Below the pieces are notes generated by a model, which did not search any database, was not told where the DNA came from, and saw only the letters and a program-made list of their open reading frames with translations. From positions 2,852,001 to 2,916,000 of the forward strand of contig OZ241897.1 in assembly GCA_965203535.1 (NCBI GenBank): a stretch of DNA of 64,000 bases. The letters run 5' to 3'. The position numbers and the translations under genes are program-made. This DNA comes from JAJDTT01 sp022827025. GTDB lineage: Bacteria; Acidobacteriota; UBA6911; RPQK01; JAJDTT01. Below are positions 32,397 through 40,305 of the stretch, in pieces; the stretch's first letter is position 1; every line of letters begins with the position of its first letter.

Positions 32397-33306
32397 CGCA
32401 CCCCTCGCTGCGGTTCCTCCGGACCAGCACCAGGCATCGTTCGTGGCCCGCCAAATCCGTCCGGACCTCCACCTCGCGCCAGCTCCAACGCCGCGCCAGT
32501 CGGCAGACACGCTCCCTGGCGTCCGCATCGATCTCCAATACCAGAGGACGCGACCGCTTCATGACGGACGGACATTCCTTCAGCAATGTTTCGTACATCT
32601 CCATGCCGTCCCGGCCCGCAAAGACGGCGGCGCCGGGCTCATAGGCCGCGACAGACCGGTCGACCCGGCCGCGGTCGGCCGTTGCGACGTAGGGGGGATT
32701 CGATACCACCAGGTCCCAGCGAGCCGCCCGCCCCTCCAATGGCGTCAGGTCCCGCCCCTCCAGGAACTCGATCCGGGATTCGCAACCGTGGCGAGCCGCG
32801 TTCCGCCTGGCCACCGCCAGCGCTCGGCGGGAAATGTCCGTGGCCGTTACCCGGAGCCTCGGGCGTTCGGCGGCCAACGTCACCGCAATGGCCCCCGAAC
32901 CCGTTCCCACGTCGAGGCCTTTCGGGTTGGGCAGGGCCATGGCGTCGAGCCGCTCCAGGCAGACGTCCACCAACAGCTCCGTTTCCGGCCGCGGGATCAG
33001 CACGCCCGGCCCTACGGCGAAACTCCTCCCGTAAAACTCCTGGTTCCCCAACAGATACTGGATCGGGTAATGCTCTGCCCGCTTCCGGAGCCAGCTTGCC
33101 CATCTTGCGGCCTGGGCGGCGTCCAGGTGCACTTCGGGGTGCGCCAGCAGGTACGCCCGGGAACGCCCCAGAATAGAACCGAGCATCAACTCCGCATCCT
33201 GGCGGGGACAGCGGACGCGTTTACGCCTGAGGCGAGAGGTTCCCTGCCGAACCGCCTCCCCCACCGTCGGCCCCGACGGAATCCTGTCCGGATACGTTTC
33301 AAGCAA
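32389..33306 (-). CDS. prmC: Peptide chain release factor N(5)-glutamine methyltransferase
   Basis: Methylates the GGQ glutamine of release factors. 305 residues: helical N-terminal domain with EFYGRSFAVGPGVLIPRPETELLV, SAM motif GLDVGTGSGAIAVTLA, and the catalytic NPPY (VVSNPPYVA). It overlaps the end of prfA, its substrate gene, by 8 bases, the usual arrangement. Confidence 0.95.
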   Translation of the reverse strand: MLETYPDRIPSGPTVGEAVRQGTSRLRRKRVRCPRQDAELMLGSILGRSRAYLLAHPEVHLDAAQAARWASWLRKRAEHYPIQYLLGNQEFYGRSFAVGPGVLIPRPETELLVDVCLERLDAMALPNPKGLDVGTGSGAIAVTLAAERPRLRVTATDISRRALAVARRNAARHGCESRIEFLEGRDLTPLEGRAARWDLVVSNPPYVATADRGRVDRSVAAYEPGAAVFAGRDGMEMYETLLKECPSVMKRSRPLVLEIDADARERVCRLARRWSWREVEVRTDLAGHERCLVLVRRNRSEGCDA

Positions 33307-34372
33307 TTTTCTGTGCTTTCAGCGCTTCAGCCTGATCGAAAGCGATCAGCGGTTCGAGGAGGTCGTCGAGGGCGCCCCCCAGCACGGCCTCCAGCCGGTG
33401 CAGCGTGACGCCGACCCTGTGGTCGGTGATGCGGTTCTGGGGAAAGTTGTAGGTCCGGATCTTCTCGCTGCGGTCGCCGGTGCCTACCAGGGCGCGGCGA
33501 GTGGCCGCCACCTCGTCGTGCCGTTCCCGGAGAGCCCGTTCGTACAGCCGGGACCTCAACACCCTGAGCGCCTTGTTCTTGTTCTTGAGCTGCGACTTCT
33601 CGTCCTGGCAGGTCACCACCTCCCCGGTGGGAACGTGGGTGACACGGACCGCCGAGTAGGTCGTATTCACCGACTGGCCGCCGGGACCGGAGGAGCAGTA
33701 GGTGTCCCACCTAAGGTCCTTGGGATGGATCTCGACATCGACGTCATCCGCTTCCGGCAAAACCGCAACCGTCACGGCGGAAGTATGAACCCTTCCCTGG
33801 GTCTCGGTTTGGGGGACCCGCTGGACGCGGTGCACGCCGCTCTCGAACTTGAGACGGCCGTAGACCTGCTTGCCCTCGATGGTGGCGCTCACCTCCTTCA
33901 TGCCGCCCGCATCGGTGGCATGCGCGGCGAGGATCTCCACCCTCCACCCGTGCGACTCGGCATATCTGCCGTACATGCGGAACATTTCCTGTGCGAAGAG
34001 GCTGGCTTCGGCGCCTCCCGTGCCGGCGCGAATCTCCAGGATGGCGTTCTTTTCATCGTTGGGGTCGCGCGGCAGGAGCAGGAGGCGCAGCTCCTCTTTC
34101 TGCTCGGCGATGCGGGCCTCAAGCATCGTCAACTCAGCTTTCGCCAACTCTGCCAACTCGACATCCGCCTCGGCCCCAGCCATCTCCCTGAGGTCCTCGA
34201 CTTCGCGGAGGGCTCGACGGTACTCCCTGAACATTTCGATCAGTGGGCGCAACTCCGAATAAGTTCTCGCCACCTCCCGGTAAAGGTCCCGGGAGGCAAC
34301 GACCTGAGGGTCTCCCAATTGCCGGGAAACCCTCTCGTAGTCTGCCTCCAGGGCACGCAATTTCTCTAACAT
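33299..34372 (-). CDS. prfA: Peptide chain release factor 1
   Basis: Reads UAA and UAG stop codons. 357 residues with the anticodon-like tripeptide PQT in RVPQTETQGRVHTSA (PxT is the RF1 type), the catalytic SSGPGGQSVNTTYSAVR, and DEKSQLKNKNKALRVLRSRL. Start at ATG 34372 (MLEKLRAL), typical for RF1; the longer frame to 34450 lacks homology. Followed by prmC with overlap. Confidence 0.96.
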   Translation of the reverse strand: MLEKLRALEADYERVSRQLGDPQVVASRDLYREVARTYSELRPLIEMFREYRRALREVEDLREMAGAEADVELAELAKAELTMLEARIAEQKEELRLLLLPRDPNDEKNAILEIRAGTGGAEASLFAQEMFRMYGRYAESHGWRVEILAAHATDAGGMKEVSATIEGKQVYGRLKFESGVHRVQRVPQTETQGRVHTSAVTVAVLPEADDVDVEIHPKDLRWDTYCSSGPGGQSVNTTYSAVRVTHVPTGEVVTCQDEKSQLKNKNKALRVLRSRLYERALRERHDEVAATRRALVGTGDRSEKIRTYNFPQNRITDHRVGVTLHRLEAVLGGALDDLLEPLIAFDQAEALKAQKIA

Positions 34373-34500
34373 GGCGGGGGCTTCCGGGGACTCGTCTCCC
34401 CGGCTCCGGTTTGGGGTTCCAGGGTCCCGCGACGAGAGTTGCCGCGGCATTCGGGCGCAACACCGGCGCCAGTGCGACGCTGAACCGTCACCGCAGGCTC

Positions 34501-34707
34501 CTATTGGATGAGGCCGTACTTCCTCTGGAACCGCTCGACGCGGCCTGCGGTGTCAATCAGCTTCTGCTTACCGGTGAAAAAGGGGTGACAACTGGAACAG
34601 ATATCGAGGCGCAACTGGCCCCTGTGGGTGGATCGGGTTTCCCACCCCGCACCGCACGCACAACGCACAGTGACGACGCCGTAGTCGGGATGGATGCCTG
34701 CTTTCAT
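34501..34707 (-). CDS. rpmE: 50S ribosomal protein L31, zinc-binding type
   Basis: 68 residues, MKAGIHPDYGVVTVRCACGAG onwards, ending with HPFFTGKQKLIDTAGRVERFQRKYG. Cysteines 16, 18, 37 and 40 form the zinc ribbon, so this is the C+ form usual under zinc sufficiency. ATG 34707 has GGGGAG upstream. First gene of the operon with prfA, prmC, hit, folE and a VWFA gene; rpmE-prfA-prmC is a common order. Confidence 0.96.
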   Translation of the reverse strand: MKAGIHPDYGVVTVRCACGAGWETRSTHRGQLRLDICSSCHPFFTGKQKLIDTAGRVERFQRKYGLIQ

Positions 34708-35016
34708 CTCTGACCGCTCCCCTTTCTCTCTCGTCTTGTACGCAGTCGCTCCGAAGTTTAGCAAATTCGACGGCACCTAGTCGAGGCGGTGCCGAGCGGC
34801 TCGCTTCTCCCCCCTCGAGCCGCCGGCCCGCGACACTTGACAATACGGACGGACGGCGGTAAATGATCAACCTCACGCGCCCGGGCGGTTGCGGAAGGCA
34901 GACCGAATATCCTATTCTGATTGCCCCCTCTCTGAGAATGTCAGCCGGTGATTAACAGGGGGGAGTTTGCAGTCTGCCGGGACAGGTGGCGCCGGCTCGC
35001 AGGAGGAACTTAGCGG
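34708..35016. other. Divergent intergenic region rpmE / rpsA
   Basis: 309 bases. It holds a promoter candidate for rpmE on the minus strand (TGCTAAACT, an extended -10 at 34763-34755) and one for rpsA on the plus strand (34837-34865). A possible second rpsA -10 is TATTCT near 34914. No open frame, repeat or RNA gene seen. Confidence 0.5.
34837..34865 (+). promoter_or_regulatory. Promoter candidate for rpsA
   Basis: TTGACA (34837-34842), 17-base spacer, TAAATG (34860-34865). The leader would be about 145 bases and ends with an AGGAGG ribosome binding site. Confidence 0.5.
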
Positions 35017-36801
35017 ATGGCCCCAACTGGAACCGACAAAGAGCTTGAAAGCCTGATTGCGGCGGGGCTCTCGAACGTCGCGCTCCCGACCATCGAGATC
35101 GCCGACGACCTCGATCACGATGCGCTGGTGCAAGCGTACGATTCAAGCTTCAAAAACCTTTCCGAGGGCGAGGTGATCCCCGGAACGGTGATCGAGGTCA
35201 CCGAATCCCATGTTCTGGTGGATATTGGATTCAAGTCCGAAGGGCTGGTCCCCATCAGCGAGTTTCGCGAGCGGGGCGGCGTGATCAGCGTCAAGGCCGG
35301 CGATACCGTCGACGTTCTGATGGAGAACTCGGAGACGTTGGACGGTGGCGTGATTCTCTCCCGCGAGAAGGCGGAGAGAATGAAGATCTGGGACAGCATC
35401 GAGCGCGCCTACCAGGAACAGACGGTGATCGACGGGCGCGTCATCGAGCGGGTGAAGGGAGGGCTCTCCGTCGATATCGGCGTTCGCGCCTTCCTGCCCG
35501 GCTCCCAGGTCGACATGCATCCGGTTCGGAATCTGGACAGCCTGCGCGACCAGGAACTCCAACTCCGGGTGATCAAGGTCAACAAGCGCCGCGGCAACAT
35601 CGTCCTTTCGCGCAAGGCCGTCCTGGAGGAAGAATACTTCAAGCGGAAGGAGGAAACCCTCCGCAGCCTCGAGGAGGGGAAGGTCACGCCGGGCGTCGTG
35701 AAGAACATCACCGACTACGGCGCTTTTGTCGACTTGGGCGGGATCGACGGTCTGCTGCACATCACCGACATGTCCTGGGGCCGGGTGAACCACCCCTCCG
35801 ATCTCTTCAAGGTCGGAGACAAGATCGACGTCAAGGTTCTCAAGTTCGACAGAATCGACGAGAAGGTCTCCCTGGGATACAAGCAACTCACTGCCGACCC
35901 CTGGTACACCGTGGCCCAGCGATACCCTCGCGGATCCCGGGTCCCCTCGGTGGTTGTCAGCATCACCGACTACGGCGCCTTCGTCGAACTGGAGGAGGGT
36001 GTCGAGGGGCTCATTCACATCTCCGAAATGACCTGGAACCGCCGGATCAAGCATCCGTCCAAGATTCTTTCCGTCGGGGACCAGGTCCAGGCTGTCGTCC
36101 TCGACGTCGACGCCAAGGCCCGGCGCATCTCCATGGGCATGAAACAGACCGAACCGAATCCCTGGGATTCGGTGGAGGAGCGTTACGCGATCAATTCCGT
36201 CGTCAACGGGATCGTCCGAAACCTGACCGACTTCGGCGCCTTCGTCGAGGTGGAGGAAGGAATCGAGGGGTTGGTCCATATCTCCGACCTGAGTTGGACG
36301 AAGAAGATCAAGCACCCGTCGGAGGTTCTCAAGCGAGGGGACGAGGTCACCGCCGTGGTGCTGAGCGTCGACGGCGAAAGCCAGCGCCTGTCGCTCGGGA
36401 TCAAGCAGTTGGGACCCGACAAGTGGGAGGATTTTTTCTCGCGGCATCAAGTTGGCGATCGCGTCCAGGGCAAGGTCGTTCGATTGACCTCGTTTGGCGC
36501 GTTCGTGGAGTTGGACGAGGGCGTGGAAGGCCTCTGCCACATCTCCGAGTTGTCCGAAGATCGAGTCGAGGACCCCACATCCCACGTCTCAGTGGGCCAG
36601 GAACTCGATTTCGAGATCATCAAGCTCAACCTCCTCGAGCGGAAAATCGGGCTTTCCTTGAAGGCCCTGGTCGAGCGGGACCACCGGGAAACCTGGTCCT
36701 ACCGTCCGGAGGTGGGCAAGACCTCCATTGGAGAATTGGCGGGCAGCCAACTGGGTGGCCTCAGGCAGCGGGCCATCGACGCAGCGAGAACGAAAAAATG
36801 A
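35017..36801 (+). CDS. rpsA: 30S ribosomal protein S1
   Basis: 594 residues made of six S1 (OB-fold) domains, the proteobacterial-like full-length form. Successive repeats begin near GTVIEVTESHVLVDIGFKSEG, GRVIERVKGGLSVDIG, GVVKNITDYGAFVDLGG, SVVVSITDYGAFVELEEG, GIVRNLTDFGAFVEVEEG and GKVVRLTSFGAFVELDEG. Binds mRNA leaders at the ribosome to start translation. ATG 35017 follows AGGAGG. It overlaps the HU/IHF gene by four bases, a pairing also known from other bacteria (rpsA-ihfB). Confidence 0.97.
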   Translation: MAPTGTDKELESLIAAGLSNVALPTIEIADDLDHDALVQAYDSSFKNLSEGEVIPGTVIEVTESHVLVDIGFKSEGLVPISEFRERGGVISVKAGDTVDVLMENSETLDGGVILSREKAERMKIWDSIERAYQEQTVIDGRVIERVKGGLSVDIGVRAFLPGSQVDMHPVRNLDSLRDQELQLRVIKVNKRRGNIVLSRKAVLEEEYFKRKEETLRSLEEGKVTPGVVKNITDYGAFVDLGGIDGLLHITDMSWGRVNHPSDLFKVGDKIDVKVLKFDRIDEKVSLGYKQLTADPWYTVAQRYPRGSRVPSVVVSITDYGAFVELEEGVEGLIHISEMTWNRRIKHPSKILSVGDQVQAVVLDVDAKARRISMGMKQTEPNPWDSVEERYAINSVVNGIVRNLTDFGAFVEVEEGIEGLVHISDLSWTKKIKHPSEVLKRGDEVTAVVLSVDGESQRLSLGIKQLGPDKWEDFFSRHQVGDRVQGKVVRLTSFGAFVELDEGVEGLCHISELSEDRVEDPTSHVSVGQELDFEIIKLNLLERKIGLSLKALVERDHRETWSYRPEVGKTSIGELAGSQLGGLRQRAIDAARTKK

Positions 36802-37073
36802 CTAAAGCCGAACTGGTCGAGCGAGTCGCCAGCGGCTCAAGTCTCACCAGAAAGGAAGCCGAGGTGGTCGTCCAGGCCGTCCTCGACAGCATCGTTCACT
36901 CCCTGAAAAGCGGCACCAAGGTCGAATTGCGAGGCTTCGGCAGCTTTCGGCTGCGCAACCGGGCGGCACGCATCGGGCGCAACCCGAAGACCGGCGCCAA
37001 AGTCCACGTTCCCGCCAAGCGGGTTCCCTATTTCAAGCCGGGCAAGGACCTGAAAGAGCTGATCAACTCCTGA
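36798..37073 (+). CDS. HU/IHF-family DNA-binding protein
   Basis: 91-residue histone-like protein: MTKAELVERVASGSSLTRKEAEVVVQAVLDSI helices, then the DNA arm with GFGSFRLRNRAARIGRNPKTGAKVHVPAKRVPYFKPGKDLK. The proline tip of the arm is present (RNPKTG). The location after rpsA and some features favour the IHF-beta side, but HU cannot be excluded. Bends DNA, and could act at the nearby origin. ATG overlaps the rpsA stop. Confidence 0.93.
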   Translation: MTKAELVERVASGSSLTRKEAEVVVQAVLDSIVHSLKSGTKVELRGFGSFRLRNRAARIGRNPKTGAKVHVPAKRVPYFKPGKDLKELINS

Positions 37074-37523
37074 ACGGATTCGGCGCCCGTGAGTTGCCGC
37101 CGGATGACTTCCCTGCCACCAAAAGCTCGCCGGTGTGGTGCCGGCAGGTGTCGAATGAGCGATCCGGAAAACACCCAAAACGTCAAAAATACACCCAACC
37201 GCCGCTCCCGGCGAGACCCGAGCAGCCCTGACATTGACAAAATCTTCATAAAACCCTTGCGAGCACTGGAGAAAGTGCGCTCCTTGTCACACAACCTGAA
37301 TGAACAGCTCGTTTTTTGTTTTCTAAACTACTGAATCTAAAGATATTTCCAGGGAACTCACCAGCACCTCGCGGGACCGCGAAAGAAACTTCTTTCGCCG
37401 CCGGGACGGGCTGTGCTACCTTGTTTTCGGAGCGAGAACGTAATTGATCGCGGGCCGTGCACCGATTTGCCCGTTTCTTCATTACAAATTCAAAAAACGG
37501 GGCTCGAGAGAAGAGGGCCGACT
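37074..37523. other. Intergenic region upstream of dnaA
   Basis: 450 bases. It contains an AT-rich stretch near 37290-37350, a perfect 20-base palindrome at 37379-37398, and a weak extended -10 (TGCTACCTT, 37414-37422). A short frame at 37089-37334 has no recognisable protein. A single imperfect DnaA-box-like TTGTCACAC is present near 37284. No RNA gene recognised. Confidence 0.5.
37379..37398. promoter_or_regulatory. Palindrome upstream of dnaA
   Basis: GCGAAAGAA-ac-TTCTTTCGC, a perfect 9-base inverted repeat with a 2-base centre, 125 bases before dnaA. The tight centre suits a dimeric protein better than an RNA hairpin. The binding protein is unknown. Confidence 0.5.
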
Positions 37524-38849
37524 TTGGATCTATGGAGCGACGCCGTGGCTTCCCTCAAAGCTGCGGGACAGATTTCCCCCGAGGATTTGGCCGTCTATTT
37601 CCAGGCCACTTCCCAGGTTCGCTATGAACCTGCCACCAGGAGACTTGTGGTCCGGGTTCCCAACAACCGCTTCAGCAGGTGGATCTCCCACAAATACGGC
37701 GACCTTCTGAAAACGAAGTTGGAAGAGATGGGGTATCCGGATACGGAAATCGCTTTCCTGGCCGATCTGGACGAACCGCAATCGACCCTGATCTCGTCAC
37801 CCCGCCTGTCGGGCTCCTATGTCGGCGCCGCCGAGTGCGCCCTGACCCAGCGCTTCACGTTCGCCAACTTCGTCGTCGGGTCGAGCAACCAATTCGCGCA
37901 CGCCGCCGCACTGACTGTCGCGGAGCGTCCATCGAGAAGCTACAACCCTCTATTTCTCTGCGGTGGCGTCGGGTTGGGCAAGACCCACCTCATGCATGCT
38001 ATCGGACACTCGATCAAGATCGAGCATCCCAACGTCAATCTCGCCTACGTCACGTCGGAACGCTTCACCAACGACCTCATTATCGCCATCCGTTACGATC
38101 GGACCGCCGGTTTTCGACAGAAATACCGGAACATCGACGTGCTGCTGATGGACGACGTACAGTTCCTCGCCGACAAGAAAAAGACAAAAGAGGAGTTTTT
38201 CCACACTTTCAACAGCCTGTACCACGACCAAAAGCAAATCGTCATCTCAGGCGATTCTCCTCCTCACGAAATCCCGACCCTCGAAGAGCGTCTCCACAGC
38301 CGCTTCCAGTGGGGTCTGATTGCAGACATACAGCCCCCGGATCTGGAAACCAAGGTGGCTATTCTTCGAAAAAAAGCCGCCTTGCAACAGATGGAGCTAC
38401 CGGATGACGTGGCCTTCTTCATCTCGAGCAACACCAAGTCCAACATCCGCCAACTTGAAGGATCCCTCAACCGTCTCATCGCCTACAGCAGTCTGCTGGG
38501 CGAGGAGATCACCCTGGACCTGGCCCAATCCACCCTCAAAGATCTCACCGAGTCCTCGCAACGCGTGATCACCATCAGTGAGATTCAACGAGTGGTCGCC
38601 CGGCACCATTCCCTGAGCGTGTCCCAACTCATCAGCCGCAGCAACTCCCCGAGGATCGTAGTTCCGAGACAGATCGCCATGTATCTCTGCAAGGAACTGA
38701 CCAAGGGCTCTCTTCCTCAGATCGGCCGCGCTTTCGGCAACAGGCATCACACAACCGTGCTTCATGCCGTCCGGAAGATCTCCCGGCTCATCAAGGACGA
38801 TCCGCTGCTGCATTCCACCATCAACAAGCTGACCGACGAAATTTCATGA
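37524..38849 (+). CDS. dnaA: Chromosomal replication initiator DnaA
   Basis: 441 residues. Domain I (SPEDLAVYFQATSQVRYE...), a short linker, then the AAA+ domain: FTFANFVVGSSNQFAHAAAL, Walker A GGVGLGKTHLMHAIG, Walker B VLLMDDVQFLADKKKTKEEFF. Domain IV carries the DNA-binding helix-turn-helix with GRAFGNRHHTTVLHAVRKI; the usual Asp of GGRDHTTV is replaced by His. Start assigned to TTG 37524 (MDLWSDAVASLK), with GAGGG six bases upstream; a longer frame to 37413 looks non-coding. dnaN follows after a 234-base gap. Confidence 0.96.
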   Translation: MDLWSDAVASLKAAGQISPEDLAVYFQATSQVRYEPATRRLVVRVPNNRFSRWISHKYGDLLKTKLEEMGYPDTEIAFLADLDEPQSTLISSPRLSGSYVGAAECALTQRFTFANFVVGSSNQFAHAAALTVAERPSRSYNPLFLCGGVGLGKTHLMHAIGHSIKIEHPNVNLAYVTSERFTNDLIIAIRYDRTAGFRQKYRNIDVLLMDDVQFLADKKKTKEEFFHTFNSLYHDQKQIVISGDSPPHEIPTLEERLHSRFQWGLIADIQPPDLETKVAILRKKAALQQMELPDDVAFFISSNTKSNIRQLEGSLNRLIAYSSLLGEEITLDLAQSTLKDLTESSQRVITISEIQRVVARHHSLSVSQLISRSNSPRIVVPRQIAMYLCKELTKGSLPQIGRAFGNRHHTTVLHAVRKISRLIKDDPLLHSTINKLTDEIS

Positions 38850-39083
38850 CGTTTTCCCGCTTTTCCACTGGTGGTAGAATGTCCTGGCTGTGGAAAAGGT
38901 CGAGCGGATTTTCTCCGGGCCTTTTTCAACCTCGTTTCAAGAGCGGAATTCACAATTGACGAGTGACTCCATCCCATTGGAAATAAACGTTTCTTCCAAC
39001 TCATCCACAGCCTGGGCGGCTCCTGGTACGACGATTCCAAATAAAATTTTTCTTTTTCTTGTGACCCGGAGATAAAGAACACC
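38850..39083. other. oriC: Candidate oriC (dnaA-dnaN intergenic region)
   Basis: 234 bases with DnaA-box-like sites: TTTTCCACT at 38861, TTTTCCACA on the minus strand at 38897-38889 (fits TTWTNCACA), and TCATCCACA at 39001. An AT-rich run (AAATAAAATTTTTCTTTTTC) lies near 39040-39060 and could serve as an unwinding element. Location next to dnaA and dnaN supports the call; the box count is low, so it is provisional. It also holds the dnaN ribosome binding site (GGAG near 39070). Confidence 0.5.
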
Positions 39084-40223
39084 ATGGACATAACTTTGAA
39101 GCGGGACCGCTTGTTCCCCGAGGTCCAACACCTTCAGACCATCGTCGAGAGGAAAACGACGGTGCCGATCCTGGGTCATGTCCTGCTTGAAACTATCGGG
39201 AACAACATTCTCCTCACTGCCACCGACCTGGACGTCTCTCTGCGTTGCCGCTGTGAAGCGCAGGTGCGGGTGAGCGGCGCCCTCACCATTTCAGCGAGGA
39301 AACTCTTCGAGATCGTCCGCCTGGCCCCTCAGGATTCCGCCATCCACATCAAATCCATCGCTGAGGGGGACTGGGTCGAGATCGGCTATGGCCGATCCCG
39401 GTTCAAAGTCGCCGCCCTGGGGAAGGGAAATTTCCCTGAGACCGGCGAGGCGGAGGGCCAGGTGATTCGCATGAACGCGGCCATGGTTCGCCACATGATC
39501 GGGAGTTGCGTATTCGCCGTCACCCAGGAGGAGAGCCGGTATACCCTGGGTGGAGCGTTAGCGGTCATTACTCCTTCCGATCTGTCTCTGGTCACCACGG
39601 ATGGGCATCGTCTCGTCATTGTCCAGCGGGACGTGGAGATGGGTATCGAGCAGGAGGAGCTTCGAGTCCTGATCCCCAAGAAAGCACTGGTCGAATTGAT
39701 GAAGTTGCTCAGCGAAACCGACGGGGATATCGAATTCAGAAGCGGAGAGAGGCGGATCTCGTTTCGAATGGGCCGGCGGCTCTTGATCTCCCGCATCCTC
39801 AGCGGCGAGTTTCCCAACTACAAGATGGTCATCCCGCAAGGGAACGATCTGGACGCGCAGTTGGGCACCTCGGGTTTCACCGCGGCCTTGAGGCGTGTCG
39901 CGGTGGTGGCGGATCGGGAAATGCGGGCGGTCGAGCTGAGCCTCAACGAGGGACAGGTCAAACTGGCGTGCGAAAATGCGAATGGGGAGCGGGCCGCCGA
40001 AGCGCTGGAGACAACCTACGAGGGGACGCCGATCAAGATCGGTTTCAACGTGGACTATCTGCTGGACTTCGTCAACGTCATCGACAGCGACCAGGTGCGC
40101 ATCTCGCTCAAGGACTCGGATACTCAGGGCCTGCTCCGGCCCATCAGTACGTCCGATGCAGACAACCCCGAGTCGGCCGGGGATTACAAGATCCAATATG
40201 TCGTCATGCCGCTGAGCCTCTGA
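39084..40223 (+). CDS. dnaN: DNA polymerase III beta subunit (sliding clamp)
   Basis: 379 residues of three clamp folds: MDITLKRDRLFPEVQHLQTIVERKTTVPILGHVLLET at the start, GGALAVITPSDLSLVTTDGHRLVIVQ in the second, and the C-terminal hydrophobic peptide-binding edge ending in YVVMPLSL. Homodimeric ring that tethers polymerases to DNA. ATG 39084 with GGAG upstream. Confidence 0.97.
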   Translation: MDITLKRDRLFPEVQHLQTIVERKTTVPILGHVLLETIGNNILLTATDLDVSLRCRCEAQVRVSGALTISARKLFEIVRLAPQDSAIHIKSIAEGDWVEIGYGRSRFKVAALGKGNFPETGEAEGQVIRMNAAMVRHMIGSCVFAVTQEESRYTLGGALAVITPSDLSLVTTDGHRLVIVQRDVEMGIEQEELRVLIPKKALVELMKLLSETDGDIEFRSGERRISFRMGRRLLISRILSGEFPNYKMVIPQGNDLDAQLGTSGFTAALRRVAVVADREMRAVELSLNEGQVKLACENANGERAAEALETTYEGTPIKIGFNVDYLLDFVNVIDSDQVRISLKDSDTQGLLRPISTSDADNPESAGDYKIQYVVMPLSL

Positions 40224-40266
40224 GCCGCACCCCCTCTCTCGGTCCATTTGCGACACATGTACCGGG

Positions 40267-40272
40267 TATAAT
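40267..40272 (+). promoter_or_regulatory. -10 element upstream of gyrB
   Basis: Perfect TATAAT, with a start expected near 40280 and a leader of about 26 bases carrying AGAGG before ATG 40306. No good -35. Confidence 0.45.
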
Positions 40273-40305
40273 TGGAGAGGACTCGGTCCGAGAGGACCAT
40301 CTCTC

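Noticed and set aside
37210..37260. Promoter for dnaA at TTGACA near 37233
   Set aside because: No acceptable -10 at 16-18 bases; left unassigned.
37089..37334. 81-residue frame upstream of dnaA
   Set aside because: No ribosome binding site, low-complexity basic composition, and it lies in the probable dnaA control region.
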